From Magnolia sinica (lineage: Eukaryota > Streptophyta > Magnoliopsida > Magnoliales > Magnoliaceae), in assembly GCF_029962835.1 (NCBI RefSeq), contig NC_080585.1:60437443-60501442 (forward strand): 64,000 nt of DNA. The letters run 5' to 3'. Below, piece after piece: positions 21,062 to 32,539 of the stretch (positions are counted from its first letter, which is position 1; each line of letters starts with the position of its first letter). The notes beneath the pieces were generated by a model that worked only from the letters and a program-made list of their open reading frames with translations, was not told the DNA's origin and made no database searches. Made by a program: the position numbers and the translations under genes.

Positions 21062-24000
21062 TGTAACATCCTGGATTTTTTCCAACTTGGCAATGGACGT
21101 CCTTGGACGTAGAACTGCTCTAGGACCTTATTTTGTTGTAATTAGGGCGTAATTTAGTTAAGTATTAATAGCTTGGATCACTTTCTATACAACCTACAAA
21201 GGCCCAAGTACTACCTCAAGCAAAAATCACCCAGGACCAAAACCTTTAGGAATTAGGTCGATATTAGCAAGTGCTAAACTAGAGTATTTATGAAATTAGT
21301 ACTAATCATTTTAAATATGATCTGCAAGACCCAAACCATGTAGTATCATTGACACTACATTACCCTGAAATCTAGAATCTATCCCTAAACCCGGTTGCTC
21401 TTGGGAGCACACCGAAACTTCGTATTAGATTGGACCGCACGTCGAAAGTTCGATGACCGCAAAACTATACAGTTATGACCGCATTACTGGACTTGACAAC
21501 CCCCTCAGAAATCAAGTCTTAATTGTGTCTAGAAATGCACAACTTGAGCCTGGAGCAAAGTGTGTGAGGAACGTGGATATCTTTAGAAATAAAATTCGAA
21601 TTTAAGTAATCTGAGTCGTGTCGCTTGCAGGCCAAATATAAGGATTCAGACCGTCAGAATCTGACCCGAATACACCCTCGGATCAGGAAAAATGTCTCAT
21701 ACATAGCAATGCACTTGTGGCCCTGATCGAGTGTCCGTGACCGTTGAACTGGAACTGGTCCGCCACGGTTGATCTGTAAACCCAATCGGAGCAAAAACTC
21801 AGCTTGACCTAGATTCATGGTTAGGGAGCTTAAGTCCGACCGCAAGTGGAAAAAGGGCCACCAGAAGTGCTCCGTTGGGCTGAAACAAACGCCCTTTGGA
21901 TATAACCTAAGTATACCATGGCCTTGGGGCCATTGACATCGATTCTGGGCTTATAAATAGCCCTTAAACCCACCTCTCTCTCTCCTATACGAATTTCTCC
22001 AAACCCTAGGAGAGAGAAGAGAGAAATGGAGAGAAAAGAGTGGAGATCGAAGGGAGATCCTTGGAGTTTGCTGTCGTCCTTCTGTTCTGCTACTCCACGC
22101 CTTGATTCACCCTCCCACATCGCTACACCGTTGATTTTAACTCCATTTTTGGGTAAGAAATCCTAACCTTAAACTGATATAGATATCCAAATAGAGCAAT
22201 AGGCGAAATAGCTAACCTATTTCATGAATCAGGTAGCCGTTGTGCCATAGACAAAGACTTAGCTTTTAAACTGTGTTCGATACGAGTCTACCGGCGAAAG
22301 GTGCGGACTATAAACATTTAGGTTATGGTTTTCAAGGCTTTCAATGTCAGTAATGGTTTATGACTGACTTGATTACTGTCACATGTGATTAGATGCGATG
22401 TTTCCTGTATATTACACATATAGGTAAACTATGTTGATTTTAATGCCTTTCATGTGTTTGTTGAAATGCTTAAATGAATATGAAATTATGATTTCTGCTT
22501 GCCATGATTATTGTTCAGAATACATGCTTGTTGTATGGGTGGCAACTCCTTGGTGGAAGGATTTGCTATAATATAGGTTATAACTAATTTATTTGATATA
22601 TGATGGAACGTGTAGACTAAGTGTTTGATGAAATGTTTGAATGAGAAATGGTCCAATGAATTGTATTTATTTAGGGCGTTGAGATAGGATTTCCCAACTA
22701 CCTTACCTAGGTATATAATTTCCTCCATGTAGTCTTAATTTCAACTACGTGGTTTATGTATAAAATGCACATGTATAATAACATGTTTTATGTGATTGAT
22801 AAAATATCTGAATGAGGTATTGTTTGTTGAACTATATTTAAAAAGGGTGTTGAGATAGAATTCTCAGCTACCTTATCTTTATGTATAGTTTCCTTCATAT
22901 AACCTAAATTTCGATTATGTAAATTTATGGATGAAATGCAATATATGGCAATATATGTAATGTGTTTGATGAAATGCTCGAATGAGATTCATGTTGGAAA
23001 TGTTCGCTAAATGCTTATATGATTATCACATGTCTCCATATGCTTTATTTGAATATGATTGGGACTAAAATTTAGTCCAGGCAATCGGTAACAATTCCTA
23101 TTTAAGTGGCCGCATTAGTCTCGCCACAATTGATGCGTTCGGTGAATCCGAGTCGTACGATGATCGTCGACAACAGTACCTTGTCGATTAATTCAGCGTA
23201 CACTCGTACCAGTCGAGCTCGTCAAGTAACCCGATTGACCCAATGTATGTTCACCATGTATGGACGCTACTGCTTGAACCTAAGGTACCAAACTTACCAG
23301 TGAAAACCCCTTTAACCTTGGTACCTCGATCCGCTAAGACTCATGAGCCGGGCATGGTGGTATGGGACACTGTGGTCGAGCTGTCGGCCTACGCTGGGGT
23401 GACGAGCCTCCCCATAGTGACCAGTAAGCAACCCAAACTTGTGAGCCGAAATGGTGGTATGAGATACTGTATTCGAGCTGTCAGCCTACCCTTGCATAGC
23501 CTGGCTATGGTCCCCAATCAGGTTGGTGACGAGCCTTCGAAAATAGACTGCCAATTGGTAGGGTATGAGTGGTAGTGACCTCGAGTGTACTTTGAGACTG
23601 CGTTGAGGCAACGAGTCTTTTCGTAACAATAAGAGTACACTAGGCCTGCACTGATAAGGTGACAAGCCCTTTGCAGTGACCTAGAACCATATCATCGTAT
23701 GAGATTTACTAGGATTGACGACCCTAGAATGGATCACCGTTTGAGATTTGTATAAGGGAGGTACCTTAGCTTCCCAATCCTACTGTATGAAAAGTACTAA
23801 TGAGAACTTGGTAATCACATTCATGCACCGCACTGCATGTGCCATTTGGCGTTGGGTAGAGCACTGAAGAAGTGACTGACATGCGCGACCGTTAGATGAA
23901 GATCGTAGAGGGAGTGCAGGCGAGGGCTTGCATCATTTATACATACCATTCCTGCATTAATCAGAGTACTTAAGGATGTTTGATTGTATTGCTTTATCAT

Positions 24001-24548
24001 TACTGCTTGACTGAATTGATGATATGTTAACCTTTGTTTTATTGTTCCACTGAGTTGATCACTCACTCCCACGTTACGGGACGGTGTTGTACACACCAAC
24101 CAGACTCTATCATAGATGCAGATGGAGACCCGACTGATGAGGCGGAGGTGGACTTCGTAGATGATGAGGATGCTTTCTCATTTATGCAGTATTCAAGAGG
24201 ATTTACATAGACCGTTATGATCGGCGGGGCTTCAGGGTTATACTTGTAGTGGACTATTACATTTTGACATTTTGTAATTTGAAACAATACATGTAATTAT
24301 TGACCTAGCAATGCATACATACTTTGGGGACCTATACTGAGTTATAACGTTATACATATTTGAGTAAATCTTCCGCTTGCATATTACAACTGTCCCTGGA
24401 TTATGTATTGCTGATTTGGCTTAATCTTATTCATATTTTATACACTAATATCAACAACATTTAATCATCATTAAATATATTGCATAAGTGATGCATTGGA
24501 ACTCGGGAGTTGGACTTCTACTCGACCCCCGATTTTCAGGGCGTTACA
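21062..24548 (+). mobile_element. Solo LTR of the Tekay-like gypsy family (fossil)
   Basis: The 3,487-bp stretch begins TGTAACATCC, ends GGGCGTTACA and is flanked by the direct repeat TGTTC (21057-21061 and 24549-24553). Read on the minus strand its start, TGTAACGCCCTGAAAATCGG, matches the starts of the LTRs at 38408, 41696 and 51644, so it is the same family in opposite orientation. It has a CTTATAAATAGCCC box near 21950, a CT-rich leader, and the GGTATGGGACACTGTGGTCG repeats in inverse to the others. No internal element sequence remains, as after LTR-LTR recombination. It lies in the old SIRE-like element. It is 390 bp longer than, and clearly diverged from, the other copies. Confidence 0.9.
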
Positions 24549-26379
24549 TGTTCTCTTGAAGTTTTTACTTGAAGCTCCTCCCCGAGCACTTAGACAAACA
24601 CATGCACACAAAAAATATCCAATTCCAATTCCTATTATATCATGCATGAAGTGCTCAGATATTCCAAAATTATACAAAGTTATTACGGACCAAATGAAAA
24701 TAAGATATCATTCAGATTTAGAAGAGGACGGAGCATGCATCTTAAGATCATTAATTTACAAACTCCAACTAAATTGATGAAAGTACTTTTTAATGTACTT
24801 TATATGTTGTTTTTTAGTTTGAAATAATGCATCATGAGATAATGCATCATGGGATACTTGCAAGGCATCCACCTTCTTTTCTAGGATATCTAACCTATCA
24901 AAGAATTGAGAGGGCTGGAAATCAGAATCATTAGTATTACCAGACTCTTTCGGATCTGCAAAAATGTCATCCATATTGATATCGCCTTCTTAAGCTTCTT
25001 CATAATGCCCTTGTTGCTCAGGAGGTGGAGTTAATTGCATAATGTTCAGATTTATATTATTAAATGGAAGTTAGGATTCCGGTGCTTCAATTGTAGGAAT
25101 TCGAACGTGATAATATAAAGCAAGGGAAGTCGTTAGATATGCAAATGAAATAGAACCATGATGAGGATGCAGATGATATAGAATTATTATGAAGCATCTT
25201 AAAGAAGGAAGACAAATTCGAACACAAGAGGCGACAACATGCATAACTCTCATCTTGAAGGGAGTAAGATTAGTCTTATTCCCTACCCTGGAATAAACAT
25301 TCGAGGTAAAAATGTGTGAAGGACGCGGTATTTGGGAAATAAATTATAGATGGGGAGAGCATTACTGGACCACCATTTCACATTGAATCCATATAACACA
25401 CGGGTAAGAGAAGTTCTTTCTGAATTGTTCATATCATTAGAAAGTGTAGAGATTAGTATCCAATCATCCGCCGTTTCAATGTTCATTACAGACGATATGA
25501 TGAAGGGTGTTATTATGATGATTTCTTCTAAAAATTGAATATTGAAAGTTAAATTATCTGTAGAAACCTCATTAATGGATACAAACATGCCTTCAGAGAT
25601 TGATCGGTAAGCTGCCCCACCACATTTCAGAATTTTCTCCCATCCTACCTCATAGAGGAGCTAAAAAAGACCATATTGAGCGATATGATCAAGATTAACC
25701 AATCGCTCAATGATAATACTCCGAGATTGGAAATCCCAAACATTTTCCGGATCATCCTTCAATGCGCGTATGGTCCGCACAACCTGAGAAGCGTAACGGG
25801 ATAAGGAACCAGCATGAGATTTACGAACGAAACATTTATAGCTTGGTTCCATGGAAGAAAATAAGCAAGAAATTACTAAAAGGGATATGGGTTGGAGAAG
25901 AACAGATTTTTGAAGCAAACCCATCAAAAAGAAGATTCTAGATTCATGGAAAATGAAAAATGTACAAATAATAAATAATTATAAACTTAAATCTAGAATG
26001 AAATTGCATAAAAGGAACTTACAATGAAGTTAAAGAAATGGGTTGGCCGAAGAAAGCACTGGCGGAATGAAGAAAAAGAAGGAAAAATGAGCAATTTGGG
26101 GTTTTTCTTTCTTTTTAATTGAATCCACAGATAATTCAGCTAGCTCGATGATGTGTTCAGTTGGCCGAATTTTTCGATCAGCTATGGGCTGTCTCAAAAA
26201 CCCAAAATCCCTTTTTTTTTTTTATAATAATTTGATTTTTCCACTTTTCTTTTCATGCATATATTATACATAAATGAAGAAAATGCAAAAAAGAAAAGAA
26301 AGGAAAAAAAATAAAGATAAAATAGTTATTTAACAGTATATAAACCAATATCATGCTTTAAATTAGAGAATCTGACACT

Positions 26380-27690
26380 GTCCAGTGGTTTAGTCAGGAT
26401 ATTTGCAAGCTACTTCTCTGATTGAATGTATTCCAAGCACAATAGCCTTATCTTCAACCAATTCCGTATATAATGATATCATATGTCAATATGTTTTGTA
26501 CGAGAATGTTGAATATGATTTTTTAGATATATTTATAGCACTGGTATTATCACAATATAAGTTCATAGTATTTTGATTAATACCATAGTCAGCTAATATG
26601 TGATTTATCTACATAAGTTGCGTGCATGCATTCCCTGCAGCAATGTATTAAGCTTCTACAATGGATAAGGATACTGAATTTTGCTTCTTGCTCATACAAG
26701 ATACATGACAATTTCTAATATAAAAATATCCACCACTTGTGAATTTTCTATCATCAACATTACTTGTGCAATCAACATCAATGTATCCAGCTATTTGTAA
26801 AGACGTATCATATAGATACTATAGACCTAAGTTAGCAGTACTTACAACATATCCGATTATTCTTTTAACAACAAATAAATGAGATTCTTTAGGATCAGAT
26901 TGATATCTAGCACAAATGAAGGAAATATTAGGTCTGTTGGCAGTTAAGTATAGTAGCTACCAATCATGCTATGGTAACTGTGAGAGTCAACATTTTTACC
27001 TAATTTATCTTTAGATAGTCTAAGTGTTGTACTCATAGGTGTATTAACATTTCTACCATTCTCAAAACCAAATATCTTCACTAAGTTCATAGCATATTTG
27101 GTTTGAGAGATAAATATCCCATTTTTGAGCAGTTTGACTTGGAGTCCAAGAAAATAATTTAGCTCACCAACCATACTCATTTCGAACTCTAATTTCATCA
27201 AATCTGCAAACTTAGAGGAGAGGTCAGTATAAGTTAATCTATAGATAATATCATTTACATATATATGAACAAGTAAAATATCTTCGTTACATGTTTTTGA
27301 TAAATAAGGTTTTATGAACACTCCGCATTTAAAAATTTTGACTAAGCAGAAATTTAGTCAATTTTTCATACCATGTTCTTGAGGCTTGTTTTAAACCATA
27401 TAGAGCATTTTTAAGACGGTATACATTATTAGGAAGTTTGGGATATTCAAAACCTTTAGATTGTTCAACGTAAACTTCCTTGTTTAAATCACCGTTTAAG
27501 AGAGTACTTTTGACATCCATTTACTATATTTTGAAAATTTTATACTATGCAATAGAAATAAATAATCTGATACATTCAAGATGCACAACTGGTGCAAAGG
27601 TTTCATCGTAGTCAATCCCTTCAATTTGAGTGTAACCTTACACAACCAATCGTGCCTTGTTTCTTATAATATTACCCACTTCATCAAATT
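26380..27690 (-). mobile_element. copia reverse transcriptase / RNase H remnant of the old SIRE-like element (fossil)
   Basis: Minus-strand frames show copia hallmarks: [12 protein letters not shown] (variant of the MDVKxAFLxG box), [14 protein letters not shown], a decayed YVDDI-type active-site box as YVNDII, LNYFLGLQVK, and a RNase H region near 26400-26900. The sequence ends abruptly near 27690 at the 5' side of the reverse transcriptase. The lineage guess of SIRE-like rests on the phrasing NTPMSTTLRLSKDK and the long 3' noncoding or extra-ORF region. Confidence 0.8.
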
Positions 27691-28549
27691 TTTTAAAGTT
27701 TAAATTAAAATTTAATTAAGTTTAGATTGAGTTAAAGTGAATATGGGATGAACTTAATATGAATTTAAGGTTTAAGTTCATTGGAGATTGCTATTTGTTT
27801 GATTACGTGTGATGGATGGGTTATTCCATCGATAGGTGGGGGTGTCTATCTACCTGTAAGCATATATCTTTAGCTTATAATGCAGGCTTCAATTAGACCC
27901 ATTCACACTTGTCTTAGCTCAATTTTAGCCTAGTTAGACTCTTAATGAGGGCCAGCGCTTGGGCATCTTTAGCCCGGGGCGGGCTGTGATAAGGCCCAGG
28001 ACTCTAGGGCCGGGGATGGCTAACCTAAATCTTTAGCCTTAGCAGGGCCCATTGTCACTCACGTGGCACCCACTGGGAACCACGTGAGTGAAACTATCGT
28101 CAGATGTTCACAAGGAATGCGGCTTTATTTTAACCGTTGAACACAAAAATCATGATCATCCTAAACTTATGCAGACCGCGCTACAAAGAAATAGCTGGGA
28201 TGAAATCTCCACCATTAGTTTTGTGTGGGCCGACGGTGGTGTTTATATACCATCCAGTCCACTCATCTTGTGTCCCTCAACCGGATGAAAGAATTAACGA
28301 AAAAAATAAATAAATTCAGTGTTCTGGAACTAAGGTGGGCCATTCCACCTGAGTTTAGAGGTTTTAATTTCTGGGGTGGCGCATCCGAGTGTTGAATCAT
28401 CGTGATTTTTTGAGTAAGGACCCAGATTGGGGTGCTGTACGTGATGGACGGCGTAGATTTTATGTACGTAAGTTCTTTATCAACGTCAGGGGAGGTAACC
28501 CCGATGCGTACCTACGCGGTGTACGCAAGTGCCTTCCATATTCCATAAC

Positions 28550-28550
<1 letters not shown>
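27691..28550. other. RPT3: Intergenic sequence upstream of RPT3 exon 1
   Basis: No gene is visible. GC-rich repeats around 27950-28020 (AGCCCGGGGCGGGCT) and a CACGTGAGTG-type inverted pair at 28035-28090 suggest a decayed small DNA element. A TTTATATACC box at about 28240 is a possible but distant promoter element. The 150 bp directly before the GA repeat should include the RPT3 core promoter and 5' UTR; no convincing TATA box is seen there. Confidence 0.45.

Positions 28551-28587
<37 letters not shown>
28551..28587 (+). repeat. RPT3: GA microsatellite in the RPT3 5' UTR
   Basis: About 18 GA units end directly before the start codon at 28591. GA runs in 5' UTRs of housekeeping genes are common in plants. 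Confidence 0.9.
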
Positions 28588-28589
<2 letters not shown>

Positions 28590-28590
28590 G

Positions 28591-29092
28591 ATGGCAGCCT
28601 CGGCCATGGTTCTCGATCCCAAGCCATCAACTCTCCCGCCACCTCCTTCAATCCCAGCCATCCGATCTGATCCTGGCCAGCCCACCTCCTCACAATGCCC
28701 CGACGACGATGATCTCTACTCCCGCCTCAAGTCCCTCCAGCGCCAGTCGAATTCATCGACATCCAAGAGGAGTACGTCAAGGACGAGCAGAAGAACCTCA
28801 AGCGCGAGCTGCTGCGGGCCCAGGAAGAGGTGAAGCGGATCCAATCGGTGCCGCTTGTGATTGGCCAGTTCATGGAGATGGTTGATCAGAACAACGGGAT
28901 TGTTGGGTCGACAACCGGATCGAACTACTACGTCCGGATCCTTAGCACGATCAACCGGGAGCTCTTGAAGCCCTCAGCGTCGGTGGCGCTGCACCGGCAC
29001 TCCAATGCGCTCGTTGATGTGCTGCCTCCAGACGCGGATTCCAGTATTTCGCTGCTGAGTCAATCGGAGAAGCCCGACGTTACTTACAATGT
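28591..29092 (+). pseudogene. RPT3: RPT3 (26S proteasome AAA-ATPase subunit 6B) exon 1, with a one-base frameshift
   Basis: This exon encodes the N-terminal part of RPT3, one of the six AAA ATPases in the base of the 19S proteasome regulatory particle. It starts at 28591 (MAASAMVLDPKPS), reaches [14 protein letters not shown], and then continues in another frame as [72 protein letters not shown] and [16 protein letters not shown]. The family has LQRQLEF where this copy has one base fewer after CGCCAG near 28746. The exon ends at 29092 before GTCAGA, where the family continues DIGG. The coiled-coil and OB-fold parts are covered; the ATPase domain (Walker A and B) is absent from the window. Either the intron is very long or this is a broken copy. 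A sequencing error could explain the missing base. Confidence 0.85.
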
Positions 29093-29140
29093 CAGAGTTT
29101 CTCTATCACTCTCGATATCTTATGTATGTATTTATGTATT

Positions 29141-29642
29141 TGATGCAAACCCGAAAGGAAAGCAGATAAATCAAGAAGAAAAGAAAGAGATTGTGGTAAA
29201 GACCCAACAATCCCCTAGCCAAATGCTAGAGTCACTAATACAAGACTGTGAGCAAGCTCAACAGTCCTTTAGTCTTGATCCATAGGTCATAGGTCCTATT
29301 TATAATCAACCTTACAAATATGTAATAAAAGACATGAAATCTAAAAATCTATGAAATAGGAAAGCACCTAAGTAACAAAGCATTTTATAATTAAGAAAAT
29401 GCCTAAAATAAGAAGATACTTAGATAAGAAAATATTTAAAATTATTTCCTGCCTAAAAATAAAGTATGGAAGAAAGAGCAGATTTCCTAATCTAGAAATT
29501 TGATAGATATAAGAAGTGGTGATGAGCTAAAAAGGGAAGATGGTCCTTTTTTTGTACACACGTGCAAAGCGTGCTCGCGTGAGATGCGGGCATTTTCGTC
29601 AAATCTTGATCAATCAGCATGTGTGGCCATTTGGTTGCATCA
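29141..29642 (-). repeat. Left LTR of the small LTR element (its 3' LTR)
   Basis: 502 bp, collinear with 30607-31192 apart from a block of about 80 bp that is absent near the middle. Both LTRs share the tract from CCTATTTATAATCAACC to TGGCCATTTGGTTGCATC. Confidence 0.9.
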
Positions 29643-30606
29643 ATTCCACCTGGCTTCAAAAACAACTCGTCCTCGAGTTTAAATTGGTAGTCATAATCTC
29701 CTGCAAAGATCCTCGTTTGTAGCGCATCTTCTTCGGCTTCACTGGTAGTTGATGGTGGAGACCTACATGCCTAATGGGTAGGGTGTATAATATGGTGTTG
29801 AAACATGAACCAACTTTTCTTTTGTTTCTTGTTGGTCCTCCACGTTCTAGACGTCGATTGTGATCCATTCGTCATAGTCCACTTTCGATTTGCATACCTT
29901 GATTGATGTTGAGATGGTACTATCGTGTTGACCTCTATGGATTTTGCCACTATGATTGTAGAATTATCTATCTCTTTGACCATCAGATCATCCATATATG
30001 CCAAACCTTCAGTCTCCTTAATTAGATCATCCATCAGCTGATCTTTTGGTTTTACTTAAATTTTCTCCAATATGACCATTGATCCATTAACCAATCTAAA
30101 GGAAGATTCGTTTTGAGTTGCCACACTATCCATAACCATGTCATTCCTTGGAATGCTGGATAAAACATATTGATGCTTTTCCTATTCAATCAAGGGCTCA
30201 AAGCAAGCTCTCACAAACTCCTTGAGTTCCTTGAATTCATTTGCAATATCTTCCTTGGATGCTTTAAGCTCCTTCTTGACCTCGTATAAGTTCTCCTTCT
30301 ACATCTTTTCAATATTCGTAGGTGTCACTGACATTTCTGTGCGATAGGATGCTTTTGGATAACCAGCATGTGGGGAGGGGTGTTGAAAGGAATCACCATA
30401 AGACACATATGAAAATGGGTATGACTCAAGATGATATGAATGGCGATCTTAATCATCGAAGTAACTCGGATAAGAATAATGCGATGATATGGAAAGACAT
30501 TGGAGTCCGAATAGGGATAATTGCACGACACATGAGAACATCTTCCTATCCATGACATATATATATATCCATTTTCCCAAGAGTAGAACTTGCTCTGATA
30601 CCAATT

Positions 30607-31192
30607 TGATGCAAACCTGAAAGGGAAAGCAAATAAATCAAGAAGAAAAGAAAGAGATTGTGGTAAAGACCCAACAATCCTCTCGTCGAATGCTAGAGAT
30701 CACAAATGTAAGATTGTGACCAAGCTCAACAGTCCTCTAGTCTTGAACTAGAGATCACCTCCCCCCCCCCCAAACACTACGGTAGAGAATAAGAAATTTC
30801 ATAAAGAGAATATTAATAAGCTTGTCTTATTCCAAAGGCCATAGGTCCTATTTATAATCAACCTTACAATCTATAATAAAAGATATGAAATCTAAAAATC
30901 TATGAAATAGGAAAGCACCTAAGTAACAAAGCATTTTATAATTAAGAAAATGCCTAAAATAAGAAGATACTTAGATAAGAAAATATTTAAAATTATTTCC
31001 TGCCAAAAAATAAAGATATGAAAGAAAGAGCAGATTTCCTAATCTAGAAATTTGAAAGAAACGAGAAGTGGTGATGGGCTAAAAAAGGAAGGTGGTCTTT
31101 TTCTTGTATACGTGCGAAGCGTGCTTGCGTGAGATGCGGGCCTTTTCTTCAAATCTTGATCAATCGACACGTGTGGCCATTTGGTTGCATCG
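30607..31192 (-). repeat. Right LTR of the small LTR element (its 5' LTR)
   Basis: 586 bp, contains a poly-C run near 30762-30771 and the region missing in the left LTR. It adjoins the primer site on the minus strand. Confidence 0.9.
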
Positions 31193-31516
31193 GTATTTTT
31201 GAATTTTGCTCCACATGCTATCTTTGATTAATGTTTGGATAATGGAGCACGTGCTTCCATAATCCAAACTGTTGTTTAGTTGGGTTCCACTGTAATATGC
31301 ATCATGCCCCAAGTTGAACCTATACATGTAATATGTAATATGCTCTACTTGTTGTCTTTGATTAATGTTTGATTAATGTTTGGATAATGTTGCATGTGGA
31401 CTCATTGATATATTCCTCTTCTCAACAATTAATTTGTAGGCCACAAGTTGAACCTATACATTCTAATAGAGAATTAAGGGACCTTTACTAAAAAAAGGAT
31501 AAAAAACCCCTTTTAG

Positions 31517-31630
31517 GGCCTTTTTGATAGACACCTAAAAATGAGTTCATCTCATTTTAGTTAATCGCAATTATGTATTAGACGTGTTTTTTTTTTTTTT
31601 TGGGTAATGATTAAAAATAACCTTGGTAAC
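31517..31630. mobile_element. Left part of a Tourist-like MITE split by the Tat element
   Basis: Starts GGGCCTTTTTGATAGACACC after TTA (31514-31516) and includes GAGTTCATCTCATTTTAGTTAA. The right part, 60822-60900, ends with the inverted copy, then TTA (60901-60903). TTA target duplications and the shared ends place it in the PIF/Harbinger (Tourist) group; the same family occurs at 10355-10518. Confidence 0.85.
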
Positions 31631-32481
31631 TGTTGGGGGAAAAATAATCTGACCTGTAAAAAGGAGCCAACTCTACAACTGGCACAGACCTAATGGATTA
31701 AAACTACTTACGAGACATCTACTAGTCAAGAAGGGCTGACCTAAAGTAGGTCGGCACAGACATAGGCCCACTCAACAAATAGCCAACCTATTTAATAGGT
31801 TAGCTATAAGTCGACCCGACCATAGGTCAGCTATAGGTCGGTTATAGGTCAATTGTAGGTCAACCTGACCATAGGTCGGCTATAGCTCGGTCGTAGGTCA
31901 GCATTGTCTCCAACAAGGTTAATGGCCATCGAAGTTCAATTAAGGTGAATGCTGATCTGTCGAATGACTTCAGGCAAATGCTGATCTATCGAACAACCCG
32001 GTATTACCTACCTCTAGGGTATCGCACACCTCCACCACCCGACCTCTCAAATCTTGCCCCAAACGAACAGCCCGAGGATCTCTCGAACAGCCCGAAGATC
32101 TCTCCCAAGATCTTCGGGAGATAAGATAGGGTCCCAAGGATCTTGAACGTCCGTTATCTTGGGGAGATCCCTGGCGGATCCGGATACCCGTGCGGGAAGA
32201 TCTCCGAAGTATCAGGAATCCTAAACAGGGAAGACTTCCTACTGTGTGATCTTCCCTCTCATATAAATAGAGGAATCTCTGGCCATTGTAAGGTACACAT
32301 ATTAATCTCATATACGACTGGTGACCTTTTTCTAAAGAGATCATCTCCTTCAAAGACCTAAGATCCTGACTTAGGCATCGGAGGGTCCCCTGTACTAGCT
32401 AGGGTCTCATTTGTCTCTTTCTTTCTTATGTAGGTTCCTGAGAGTCAAATGAGGAGGGTCTACTAGAAAACTGCATCAACA
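31631..32481 (+). repeat. Left LTR of the Tat element
   Basis: 851 bp, TGTTGGGGG to GCATCAACA. It contains a short tandem array of TAGGTCGGCTA-type units at about 31800-31900 and a CATATAAATAGAGG box near 32270. Directly after it comes TTTGGTGCTGTCTGTGGGAA, the likely primer site region, of the type found in Tat elements rather than a tRNA-Met site. Confidence 0.9.
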
Positions 32482-32539
32482 GTTTGGTGCTGTCTGTGGG
32501 AACGAAATCAAAGCTGTTCTCTGCTTTACTAGAGAGACT

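Larger units (their letters stand above)
5920..27690 (-). mobile_element. Old Ty1/copia element, SIRE-like, 5'-truncated (fossil)
   Basis: This is the outermost layer of the first nest. Its one LTR is split: 5920-6165 (beginning TGTCCTAGAGG, a motif common at plant copia LTR ends) and 19784 to about 20904. The two parts add up to roughly 1.4 kb around the inserted plus-strand copia element. A purine-rich tract on the minus strand next to about 20905 fits a polypurine tract. Pol sequence lies at 26380-27690 and includes the copia reverse transcriptase and RNase H. Between pol and the LTR, about 24840-26040, are decayed frames that may be the extra 3' ORF found in SIRE-type elements. The 5' LTR, gag and integrase are absent. 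Many breaks make it one of the oldest elements here. It hosts a solo gypsy LTR and a copia element. Confidence 0.6.
29141..31192 (-). mobile_element. Small non-autonomous LTR element (TRIM/LARD-like, gypsy-derived) (fossil)
   Basis: Two LTRs, 29141-29642 and 30607-31192, both begin TGATGCAAAC and end GGTTGCATC(A/G). They flank about 960 bp. The whole is bracketed by the direct repeat GTATT (29136-29140 and 31193-31197). A tRNA-Met primer site TGGTATCAGAGC lies on the minus strand at 30603-30592, next to the right LTR, so the element reads on the minus strand. The other junction shows the TCGAGGACGAG-type tail seen in gypsy elements. The interior has short frames without recognised domains. 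The left LTR is about 80 bp shorter than the right. The LTRs are otherwise close, so the insertion is fairly young. It lies in sequence downstream of the RPT3 exon, probably its intron. Confidence 0.88.

Noticed and set aside
30540-30575. AT dinucleotide run at 30557-30568 as a regulatory element
   Set aside because: A short ATATATATAT run in the interior of the small LTR element; no further signal supports a function.
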